Assembly (NCBI RefSeq): GCF_965221685.1 | Contig: NZ_OZ244907.1 | Strand: one strand, 5' to 3' | Source: Palauibacter sp022826685 | GTDB lineage: Bacteria > Gemmatimonadota > Gemmatimonadetes > Palauibacterales > Palauibacteraceae | DNA: 64,000 nucleotides | Shown: one piece after another, positions 49,683-59,100 of the stretch | Layout of the letters: each line of letters opens with the position of its first letter | Position numbering within the stretch: the stretch's first letter is position 1 | Position numbers and translations under genes: made by a program | Notes under the pieces: model-generated | Databases searched by the model: none | What the model was told of the DNA's origin: nothing | Seen by the model: only the letters and a program-made list of their open reading frames with translations

Positions 49683-52600
49683 TCAGAACGTAAAGTCGAG
49701 CGCAAGTCTGATTCCGAGATCGGGTTGTTGACCGGGCATTTGGCTGCGCGAGCCCTCGAAACCGAGTCTGAGCGTCTGGCCGACCTTGTATCCGGCCCCG
49801 AGCGACCATGCCCGGTTCCCGCCGTGGGCGGTCAGCCGTGTGTAGCTGTCGAGCGCGCCTCCGCCCGCGGGCGTCTTGAGCGCGTATCCGGCCTCGGCGT
49901 CGAGACGCCATTGTCCGTGCGCGCCGGTCGGCATGGTCCGGAGGGCGTGGCCGTCCATGAGCCCATGGACGCCGCTCCGGTCGTGGCCCTGGCTGGGGCT
50001 GACCGCGAGCCGGAACCCTTCGCCCCGGGTGCCGGGATCGAACGCGAGCCGCAGCGCGGCGCCCCATTCGCGGTGCCGGCCGGACCCGAGCGCGAGCCTT
50101 CCCCGGAGGTCGAGATCGAGCCCGCGGCCTGCGTAGCCGACCGAGGCACCGGTCTCGGCTCCGCCGCCGGTGTCGGCGTCGCCGCCGTCATATCGGGCCC
50201 CGGCCTCGGTGGCGAGCTTGAGTCCTCCGGTTGTCCATGACGCTTCGAGCAGGGCGCGTGCGCGCGAGGCCGTGCCCTCGCGCCGGTCGTCGTCGGCGCG
50301 CATGCCGACGGCGAACGCGTCGCCCTTGAGCGCGAGCCCGAACGCGCCGCGTTGCGCGAGCGGCGCGTTGAGGCCGCCGGAGAGCATGCGGAGCGACGCG
50401 TCGCCGGTTCTCCCTCGATGGTCGCCTTCCCCCACCTCTCCGCCACCGTAACCGGCCATCGCCCAGAGTCCGATGCCGGGGGACGGCTGGACGAACAGGT
50501 AGGGATGCACGCTGTTCATGGCGTGTCCGAGCGAGCCGTCCATGGACCGGTTCTTGTAGTCGAGGTCGCCGTCGCTGCGCATGAGCGACACCCCGAGGAG
50601 AGCGGACGAACCGATGCGCGCGTCGGCGCCGACGGTGAGCGCGCGCAAGCCGCCGTCGTACTCGACGCCCGGCTCGCCGCGGAACGATTGGGCGGAGCCT
50701 TCGGCCCAGAGCCCGAACCGGGGCATCTCCTGCGCGGACTGCGGCCCGAGGGAGGTGGCGAACGAGACGCTCGGCAGCAGGCGCCGGGCCGCCTCGCGCC
50801 CCGTGGGCAGTTCGGGCGACCCGGAGCGTCGTCCGATCTCGGCGGCCGAGGACGGGTTGAGCGAGACGCCGGCCAGCGAGGCGAGCGTTCCTGCGGCCCT
50901 ACCCGCCCAACCGGACGGAGAACCGGACGCGGCGGAGCCGCCCGGCGAGGGCCGCATGACGGCATCGATGCGCGCGCCGACGGCCTGTCGCGCACCCTCG
51001 GCCACGGCGCGTCCGAAGACGGCGAGCCCGACATCGAACGCCTCGTCCCGGAGCGCGCCGTCGTCGCGCGCTGCTATCTCGACCGTGGCGGAGGCGACCG
51101 CGCCCGCGCTCACGGCTTCGGGCAGAGACCCGAACCCGAGCGACAAGAGGCCGGACGGCGCTTCGGCCGGAATGTCGAGCGTGAACACCGCGAGCGAGTC
51201 GCCGGGCTCGAAGACGACCGGCTCCGAGACTATGGGCGCGGTCATCCCCCGGTCCATGACGGCCGTGAGAGGCACGGCCACCCGCCGGTCGGCCGCGGGA
51301 CTGACCCGCAGCGTGACTTCGGTCCCCCGCGCTCCCGCCGTCGCCGTGTACGCCGCCGCCGCAAACTCGACTTCGAGTTCGGCGGGCGCGCCGTCGATGG
51401 CCACCGCAGCGGCGGCCCTGTCGCCCGCAACCGCCGCGACGACGACTTGCGTGGCCGCCGGCACGCCCACGGCCACGCCATCGGGCAGGTCTCCGAACCG
51501 AACATCAAGGGTGTCGGACGCCGAGAGCCCCGCGGTGCCGACTGTGAGGCTTGCCGTGCCCGCTCCGGGCTGGAACGTGACGGTGTGCTTGGCGTCGCCC
51601 GCAACGACCTCGACTGAGAGCGCCGCCGAGCCCGCGGGAGACAGCAGCACCGCGACATCGACCGATGCGCCTTGGGCGACGGTGTAGGTGTCCGCGCCGA
51701 ACGAGACCACCGGCGTGTTGGCTCCGACCACCGCCACCGCCGCGCTCTCCGCCCGCTTGCCGGGTCCGTGGCCGTCGGTGTAGGTGAACACGGCGCGCAG
51801 GTGATTGCCCGCGTCGGCCGCTACCGGCGTGTAGAACCGGGTCCTCGCGCCCGCGATGTTCGTCCACGATGCGCCGCCGTCGCCCGAGCGCTGCCAGCGC
51901 CGCGTCTTGCCCGCCTCCTTCGAGCCGTCCTGGTCCATGAGCGTCGCGGTCAGCCGCTCGCCCACCCGCGCCACGTCCGCGCTCAGCGCGATCTTGCCCG
52001 GATCGTCCGCGTTCGTCACCCGGATCCTGACCGTGGCGGTGTCGGCAAGCTCGCCGTCGCTCGCCTCGACCTTGACGGTGTACTGCGTGTTGCCGCTCTC
52101 GTAGTCGAGCACCGCGCCCTCGGCCACCGTGATCTGGCCCTTCGAGGCGTCGATCCCGAACAGCGCCTCGTCCCCGCCGGGCACGAAGGCGTAGGACAGC
52201 GACGTGCCGTCGTCAGGATCGGTCGCGGCCACCGGCGCGCCGACCGCCGTCCCGCCCGGCGAGTTCTCCGGCACCTCGCGGTCCAGCGCCGTGGGGAACT
52301 TCGGCGCCGTGTTCGCGGGCAGCACCTTGACCGCGTCGCTCGACGCCCGCTTGCCCCGCCCGTGGCCGTCGTCGTAGGTGAACACCGCGCGCAGCCACCG
52401 GCCCTCGTCGTTCGTGCCGGGCGTGTACTTGCGGCCCGAGGCGATGTCGTTCCACGAGCTGCCGCTTCGCGACCGCTGCCACTTGCGCGTCCTGCCCGCG
52501 CTCAGCGCGCCGTCCTCGTCGGTCAGCATGGCGGTCAGTTCGACGCCCACGCGCGCCACCGCTGGGCTCAGCGTCACCACGCCCGGGTCGTCCGCGTCGG

Positions 52601-55600
52601 TCACGCGGATCGTCACCGATGCGGTGTCGGCCAGTTCGCCGTCGCTCGCCTCGACCCCGACCACATGCAGCGTGTCGCCGCTCTCGTAGTTCAGCACCGC
52701 GCCATCGGCCACCCTGATCTGGCCCGTCGCCGCGTCGATCCCGAACAGCCCGTCCTCATTCCCGGAGGCCAGGCTGTAGGACGGCGATGTGCCGTCCGGG
52801 TCGGTTGCCGCCACCGGCGCGCCGACGGCCGTGCCGCCCGGCGAGTTCTCCGGCACCTCGCGCTCGTACACGGCGGGGAACTTCGGCGCCGCGTTCGCGG
52901 GCAGCACCTTGACCGGTGTGCTCGACGCCCGCTTGTTCGGCCCGTGACCGTCGGCGTAGGTGAACACCATGCGAAGCCACCGGCCCTCGTCGGCCGTCAC
53001 GGGGTTGTACATCCGGCCCGTGCCGATGTCCTTCCACGAGCTGCCGTCGCGCGACCGCTGCCACTTCCGCGTCCTGCCCGCGCTCTTCACGCCGTCCTCG
53101 TCGGCCAGCATCGCGGTCAACTCGACGCCCACGCGCGCCACCGCGGGGCTCAGCGTGACCACGCCCGGATCGTCCGCGTTCGTCACCCGGATCGTGACCG
53201 ACGTGGTGTCCGCAAGCTCGCCGTCGCTCGCCGCGACCGACACCATGTAGAGCGTGTCCGCGCTCTCGTAGTTCAGCGCCGTGCCCCCGGCCACCGCGAT
53301 CCGGGCCGTCGCCGCGTCGATCTCGAACAGGGCCGCGTCTCCGCCCGTTGTGAAGCCGTAGGCCAGATCGTCCGCGTCCGCGTCGGTGGCCGTCACGGGC
53401 TCGCCCACCGCCGTGCCGGGCGCCGAGTTCTCGGGCACCTCGCGCTCGTAGGCGTCCGCGCCGAACGCCGGTGCCCGGTTGGCCGCTTCCGTCGTCCCCT
53501 CGCCGGACTCCGACCACTCGCCCGCGCCCTCCGAACTCTCGGCGCGCACCTGCACGAAGTACGCCGTGCCCGCGTCGAGCCCGGTGACCGTGTGGGCCAG
53601 CACCGCTCCGAGCGACGACACGTCGGTCCAGTCGTTGTCCTGGTTCGCGCGGTAGCGAAGGTCGTAGTTTGTGATCGCGGGTCCCTCGTTCGCGGGAGCG
53701 CTCCACGACACCGACACCTCTTCCTCACCGCCCGTCACCACGGGCGCGTCCGGCTTGCCCGGCGCGGGCACGTCCGTCACCCGGATCTCCACCTCGGTCG
53801 CATCCACAAGCTCTCCGTCACTCGCCTGGAGATGGACCGTGTACACGTTCTTCACGCCCTCGAAGTCGAGTGCCGCACCGGTCGCCACCGTGATCTGGCC
53901 GCTCTTCTCGTCAACCGCGAAGGAGGTCTCGTCTCCGCTGGCGATGAAGGAGTAGGTCAGGTCGTCCCCGTCCTCGTCGGTGGCCGTCACGGGCTCGCCC
54001 ACCGGCGTGCCGGGCGCCGAGTTCTCCACGACCTCGCGCTCGTGAATGTGCGAGCCGAACACCGGCGCACGGTTGGGTGCGTCCTCCGTCGTCCCCTCGC
54101 CGGACTTCGACCACTTGCCCGCGCCCTCCGAACTCTCCGCGCGCACCTGCACCTCGTATTTCGTTCCCGCATCGAGCCCGGTGATCGTGTGGGCTGAAAC
54201 GGCCCCCAGCGCCGCAAGCTTCGTCCACTTGTTGTCCTGGTTCGCGCGGTAGCGCAGGTCGTAGCTCGTGATCTCCGGCCCCTCGTTGGGCGGCGCGCTC
54301 CACGACACCGACACCTCTTTCTCGCCGCCCGTCACCGTCGGCGCGTCCGGCCTGCCCGGCGCAGGTACATCCGTCAGCCGGATCGTCACCGGCACCCTGG
54401 CCGCGAGCGTCCCGTCGCTGGCCTCGACGTGGACCGTGTAGACCATCTTCTCGCTCTCGTAGTCGAGCGCCGCGGCGGCGGCCACCGTGATCTGGCCGCT
54501 CGATGCGTCGATCTCGAAGTACGCTTCGTCGCTGCCCGCGACGAAGGCGTACTTCAAATCGTCCCCGTCCTGGTCGGTGGCCGTCACGGGCTCGCCCACC
54601 GCCGTGCCGGCCGCCGAGTTCTCCGCGACCTCGCGCTCGTAGGCGTCCGCGCCGAATACCGGCGCGTGGTTGGACGCCTCCGTCGTTCCCTCGCCGGAGA
54701 CCGACCACTCGCCCGCGCCCTCCGAACTCTCCGCGCGCACCTGCACCGAGTACGTCGTGCCCGCATCGAGCCCGGTGATCGTTTGGGCCAGCACCGCGCC
54801 CAGCGCCGACAACTCCGTCCACTCGTTGTCCGGGTTCCCCCGGTAGCGGAGGTCGTAGTTCGTGATCGCCGGCCCCTCGTTGGGCGGCGCGCTCCACGAC
54901 ACCGACACCTCGCCCTCGCCGCCCGCCACCACCGGCGCGTCCGGCCTGCCCGGAGCGGGCACGTCAGTCACCCGGATCTTCACCTCGACCGTGGCCGTCA
55001 GCTTCCCGTCGCTCGCCTCGACATCGACCGTGTAGACCTTCTTCTCGCTCTCGTAGTCGAAAGCCGCGCCGTCGGCCACCGTGATCTGGCCGCTCGAAGC
55101 GTCGATCTCGAACAGCGCCTCGTCCCCGCCCGCCACGAACGCGTGCGTCACCGCGTCGCCGTCCGCGTCCGTTGCCGCCACCGGATCGCCCACCGCCGTG
55201 CCGGCCGCCGAGTTCTCCGCCACCTCGCGCTCGAATCCGTCCGCCCCGAACGACGGCGCGCCGTTCGTCACCGTCAACCCGAAATACTGCTTCGCGCTTC
55301 CGCCGTGCCCGTCGCTCGCCAGCACATCGACACGGGTGCTTCCCTTCGCCATGCCCGTCACCGTCAACTCCGCGCCCTCGACCGAAAAGCTCGCGAACCC
55401 CTTGGAAACTGCGGTCGCCGTGTATGTAAGCTTGTCCAGGTCGAAGTCCCGAAAGTACTCCGCCAGCCCCACCTTGAAGCTCTCGCCCCGCGCGACCGTC
55501 CGATCCTTGATCGAGCCGAGGCTGATGGGCTCCTGGTTCGGAACCTCGACCTCGAACTGCTGCTCGGCCGTCCCGCCAAACCCGTCGTCCGCCGTCACGG

Positions 55601-56111
55601 TCACCGTCGCCGAGCCTCGCGACACCGTGCGAATCTCGACCACGTTCCGGGCCATCTCGACCGTCACGACGCCCTCGTCCGACGAAGACGCCCGATAAGT
55701 GAGCTTGTCCCCGTCCGGGTCCCGGAACGCATCCGACACCCCAACCGTCACCCACCCATGCATGTACGTCGTCACCGGTCCGATCGACCCCACCGCCACC
55801 GGCGCCCGGTTCGGAACCGTCACCGCGAAGTCCTGCGGCACCGACCCGCCGCGACCGTCCAGGGCCGTGACCGTCACCCGCGCAGCGCCACGCGACACGC
55901 CCGTCACCGTCACCTCGCTCCCGCTCGCTGCCGCCTTAGCGACCGCTTCGTTTGACGAGGACGCCTCGTAGCTCAGCACGTCCCCGTCCGGGTCCCGGAA
56001 GTGGGGTGCGGCGTCCACCACCTCCATCGAGTCCGCCTCGACCGTGATCGCCGCCATCGCGCGCACGATCACCGGCGCGGCGTTCTCGGGCTTGACCGTC
56101 ACCCCGAACTC
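49683..56111 (-). CDS. giant adhesin, C-terminal part with autotransporter barrel (downstream of amber codon)
   Basis: This is the second part (about 2,140 codons) of a reading frame that begins at 60944 and is interrupted by TAG at 56112-56114. A GTG at 56102 is the only early start, and no signal peptide follows, so alone it could not be exported. Order: three Ig-like repeats (FRDPDGDVLSYEASSSNEAV, ARVTVTALDGRGGS), three cadherin plus fibronectin-III pairs (EREVAENSAAGTAVGEPVTA, EVSVSWSAPPNEGP, TITGLDAGT), three cadherin plus Ig-like units (VGVELTAMLADEDG, WQRSRDGSSW), further beta domains, and a C-terminal beta-barrel (about 49683-50740: FGLWAEGSAQSFRGEPGVEY, GIGLWAMAGYGGGEVGEGDH) ending LALDFTF. 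The terminal Phe and the architecture indicate a type V autotransporter. Probable function is adhesion. Confidence 0.85.
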   Translation of the reverse strand, partial: EFGVTVKPENAAPVIVRAMAAITVEADSMEVVDAAPHFRDPDGDVLSYEASSSNEAVAKAAASGSEVTVTGVSRGAARVTVTALDGRGGSVPQDFAVTVPNRAPVAVGSIGPVTTYMHGWVTVGVSDAFRDPDGDKLTYRASSSDEGVVTVEMARNVVEIRTVSRGSATVTVTADDGFGGTAEQQFEVEVPNQEPISLGSIKDRTVARGESFKVGLAEYFRDFDLDKLTYTATAVSKGFASFSVEGAELTVTGMAKGSTRVDVLASDGHGGSAKQYFGLTVTNGAPSFGADGFEREVAENSAAGTAVGDPVAATDADGDAVTHAFVAGGDEALFEIDASSGQITVADGAAFDYESEKKVYTVDVEASDGKLTATVEVKIRVTDVPAPGRPDAPVVAGGEGEVSVSWSAPPNEGPAITNYDLRYRGNPDNEWTELSALGAVLAQTITGLDAGTTYSVQVRAESSEGAGEWSVSGEGTTEASNHAPVFGADAYEREVAENSAAGTAVGEPVTATDQDGDDLKYAFVAGSDEAYFEIDASSGQITVAAAAALDYESEKMVYTVHVEASDGTLAARVPVTIRLTDVPAPGRPDAPTVTGGEKEVSVSWSAPPNEGPEITSYDLRYRANQDNKWTKLAALGAVSAHTITGLDAGTKYEVQVRAESSEGAGKWSKSGEGTTEDAPNRAPVFGSHIHEREVVENSAPGTPVGEPVTATDEDGDDLTYSFIASGDETSFAVDEKSGQITVATGAALDFEGVKNVYTVHLQASDGELVDATEVEIRVTDVPAPGKPDAPVVTGGEEEVSVSWSAPANEGPAITNYDLRYRANQDNDWTDVSSLGAVLAHTVTGLDAGTAYFVQVRAESSEGAGEWSESGEGTTEAANRAPAFGADAYEREVPENSAPGTAVGEPVTATDADADDLAYGFTTGGDAALFEIDAATARIAVAGGTALNYESADTLYMVSVAASDGELADTTSVTIRVTNADDPGVVTLSPAVARVGVELTAMLADEDGVKSAGRTRKWQRSRDGSSWKDIGTGRMYNPVTADEGRWLRMVFTYADGHGPNKRASSTPVKVLPANAAPKFPAVYEREVPENSPGGTAVGAPVAATDPDGTSPSYSLASGNEDGLFGIDAATGQIRVADGAVLNYESGDTLHVVGVEASDGELADTASVTIRVTDADDPGVVTLSPAVARVGVELTAMLTDEDGALSAGRTRKWQRSRSGSSWNDIASGRKYTPGTNDEGRWLRAVFTYDDGHGRGKRASSDAVKVLPANTAPKFPTALDREVPENSPGGTAVGAPVAATDPDDGTSLSYAFVPGGDEALFGIDASKGQITVAEGAVLDYESGNTQYTVKVEASDGELADTATVRIRVTNADDPGKIALSADVARVGERLTATLMDQDGSKEAGKTRRWQRSGDGGASWTNIAGARTRFYTPVAADAGNHLRAVFTYTDGHGPGKRAESAAVAVVGANTPVVSFGADTYTVAQGASVDVAVLLSPAGSAALSVEVVAGDAKHTVTFQPGAGTASLTVGTAGLSASDTLDVRFGDLPDGVAVGVPAATQVVVAAVAGDRAAAAVAIDGAPAELEVEFAAAAYTATAGARGTEVTLRVSPAADRRVAVPLTAVMDRGMTAPIVSEPVVFEPGDSLAVFTLDIPAEAPSGLLSLGFGSLPEAVSAGAVASATVEIAARDDGALRDEAFDVGLAVFGRAVAEGARQAVGARIDAVMRPSPGGSAASGSPSGWAGRAAGTLASLAGVSLNPSSAAEIGRRSGSPELPTGREAARRLLPSVSFATSLGPQSAQEMPRFGLWAEGSAQSFRGEPGVEYDGGLRALTVGADARIGSSALLGVSLMRSDGDLDYKNRSMDGSLGHAMNSVHPYLFVQPSPGIGLWAMAGYGGGEVGEGDHRGRTGDASLRMLSGGLNAPLAQRGAFGLALKGDAFAVGMRADDDRREGTASRARALLEASWTTGGLKLATEAGARYDGGDADTGGGAETGASVGYAGRGLDLDLRGRLALGSGRHREWGAALRLAFDPGTRGEGFRLAVSPSQGHDRSGVHGLMDGHALRTMPTGAHGQWRLDAEAGYALKTPAGGGALDSYTRLTAHGGNRAWSLGAGYKVGQTLRLGFEGSRSQMPGQQPDLGIRLALDFTF
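51700..55260 (-). repeat. six tandem 0.6-kb repeats inside the adhesin gene
   Basis: The strings encoding EREVxENSxxGTAVGxPVxATD recur near 55240, 54640, 54040, 53445, 52865 and 52270, a spacing of 580-600 bases. The first three units pair a cadherin-like domain with a fibronectin-III domain. The last three pair it with an Ig-like domain containing WQRS. Near-identity at the DNA level (for example CACCTCGCGCTCGTA blocks) means the copy number can change by recombination. Confidence 0.85.
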
Positions 56112-59100
56112 CTAGTCCGCCGTCCCGCCGTGCCCGTCGTCCGCCGTCACCGTGACCCTGGACGTGCCGACCTTGAGCGCCTCGTAGCTCACATGCTCCC
56201 CGGTCACCGTCACCGACAGCACGCCGCCGTTCGACGAGGACGCCCTGTACGTCAGCGCGTCGGACTCCGCGTCCGAGAAGTGTGCCGACACCCGCACGCT
56301 CCCCGTGTCGCCCTTCGACAAGGTCAGCGCTGGTATCGTACCTGCGGGCTCCGGAGCCTCGTTGGGCACCGTCACCAGGAAGCTTTGGGACGCCTTCGCA
56401 CCATCCGGGTCCCGCGCCGTCACCGTGACCCGCGACTCGCCGCGGAGCACGCCCGTCACCTTCAACTCGCTTCCCTCAACCCCCACCGTCGCAGCCGCCT
56501 CGTTCGACGAGGACGCCTCGTACTCCAGCTCGTCGTCGTCCGGGTCGCGAAAGTGCGCCGACACGTCCACCGTCTTCGATTCGCCCGCCGCGACCGTCAT
56601 CGCCGGAATCTCGCTCGCCGCCACCGGCGCGGCGTTCGCCGGCTTCACCGTCACGCTGAACCGCTGAGAGATCTCCTCGGCGTGCGGATCCCGCGCCGTC
56701 ACCTTCACCTCCACCCTCCCCTGCGCCACCCCGCGCACCACCACCTTGTCGTCGCTTACGGATACCGTCGCCACGGTCTCGTTCAGGGACTCGGCCAGAT
56801 ACGTCAAGGGGTCGTTGTCCGGGTCGCTGAAATGCGACGACACCACCACCGTAACCGACTCTCCGGCCACCACCTCCTGCGCCGGGATCGCGCTCTCGAT
56901 CTTGGGAGCGCCGTTCGTCGGTGGCGGATCCGTCACCGTGACGCTGAACTTTTGACTGATCTCCAGACGGCCCGGGTCGCGCGCCGTTACCGTGACCTCC
57001 GCGCTGCCCTTCGCCACGCCTCGGACCACCACCGTGCCGCCGTCCAACGAGACCGTCGCCACGTTCCGGTTCGACGACGACGCCAGATACGTCAGCACGT
57101 CGCCGTCCGGATCGCTGAAGCGCGACGACACCACCACCGACTCCGACTTGCCCGTCACCACGCTCTGGGCCGGGATCGCGCTGTCGATCACCGGCGCCTC
57201 GTTCACGTCCGTCACCGTGATGCCCACGTCGCCTTCGGCGCTCACGGTCCCCGAGCTCACCGTCAGCTTCAGCGCGTACGACGCCGTCGTCTCGTGGTCC
57301 AGCGTCCCGGCCACCCTGAGCTTCGCTGCATCGTCGCCCGAACCGGCAGCCGCCACCGTGAAGTTCTCCGACCCGGTCCCCGAAAGCCCGTAGCTCAGCG
57401 TCCCGCAAGCTGCCGTCGCCGTCACTCCCACCTCGCCGTCCACCCCGTCGCCCTTGCGCGCGTCCTCCGGCACCGAAAGAGCCCCCTTCGACACCGTGAT
57501 CCCGCACTCGGTCGTCTTCGGCAGGACCGTCACCGAAAACGTCTGCGCCGCCGTCAGGTTCCCGCGGTCCCGCGCCGTCACCGTTACCGTCGCGCTCCCC
57601 GCCGCAACGCCCGTCAACGTCACCGGGCTCCCTTTCGCGTTCACCGTCAGCCGGCCCGTCGCCGACGACTTCGATGTGAACGTCAGCCGGTCCCCTGCGT
57701 CCTCGTCCGTGAAGTAGCCCGTCACGTCCACCGAGACCGGGTCCCCGACCCAGACCGTCTGGGCGCGGATCGTCCGGACTGGCTGCGGCGCCTCGTTCAC
57801 GTCAATGACCGAGATGTCCACGTCGCGCGTATCGCTCACCGATCCCGAGCTCACCGTCAGCTTCAGCGAGTACGAATCCCGCGCCTCGTGGTTCAGCCTC
57901 TTGGCCACCTTGATCTTCGCGTCGTCATCGTTCGCGCCCGCCGCCGCAACCGAGAAATCATCCGATCCCGTGCCCTTCAGCGCATAGCGCAGCGTTCCGC
58001 AGTCCGACGCCGTCACGCTCACGTCGCGGTTCATCGCCGTGCCCACGCGCGCATTCTCGGCCACCGACAACGCGGCATCCGAAAACTTGATCGTGCAAGG
58101 CCGCGTAGGTTCGTCGACCTCGACGTCAAACTGCTGCGTCGCCGTCAGTCCCCCGTTGTCTTCGGCCGTCACAGTGACCGTCGCGCTCCCCTCCTTCAGC
58201 CCCTCGTACGTCACCTTGCTGCCGCTCATGCTCACGCCCAACACGGTCTTGTTCGACGAGACGGCCGAAAAATCGAGATCGTCGCCGTCCGGGTCCTCGA
58301 ATTTCGACAGCACGTCCACCGATCTGCTCTCTCCGACATCGATCGCGTCGTCTGGAATCGTCCCCTTCGGCTTCGGTTTCCGGTTCGGAACACGCACCTC
58401 GAACACATCCTCCGTAATCCCGCCCATCCGGTCGTCCGCCGTTACCGTCACCCGCGCAAGCCCCTTGCCCGTCGCCTCGACCGTCAGCGACGCGCCGCTC
58501 ACCGTCGCCGTCGCCACGGTAGGATCGGAGGACTTGGCCGTGTAGCCGAGCTTGTCGCCGTCGGGATCGCCGAACACCTCCGAGAGCTCGATATCGGCCT
58601 TGTTCGGGGGATCCCCGACATACAGCCTCTGGTCGGGGATCGCGTTTTCGACCTCCGGCACCCGGTTCGGAACCTCGACATCGAACGCGTCCACGGCCGT
58701 CAGATCGCCCGGGTCCTTGGCCGTAACGGTCACCGTCGCCTCGCCCTTGCCCTTCGCCGTGACCGTCAGTGTGCTTCCGTTCACCGTAGCGGTCGCCACC
58801 GCCGTGTTCGAGGACTTCGCCGTGTAGGTCAGAGGATCCCCGTCGGGATCGCTGAACACATCCAACAGTTCGATCACTTCCTCGTTCGGCCGCTCGCCCA
58901 CGTACAGTGTCTGGTCGGTGATCTCGTTGTCGACCGTCGGCTGCTCGTTCACGTTCGTCACCTCGATGTCCACACTCCCGGCGCCGCTCGCCGAGCCGTT
59001 CCTTTCTCTGACGGTCAGCGTCAGGTCGTACAGCTCCCTGTGCTCGTAATCGAAGTTCCCCGTGATCTCCGCGTTGGGGTCGCGACTGCTCACTGCGGCC

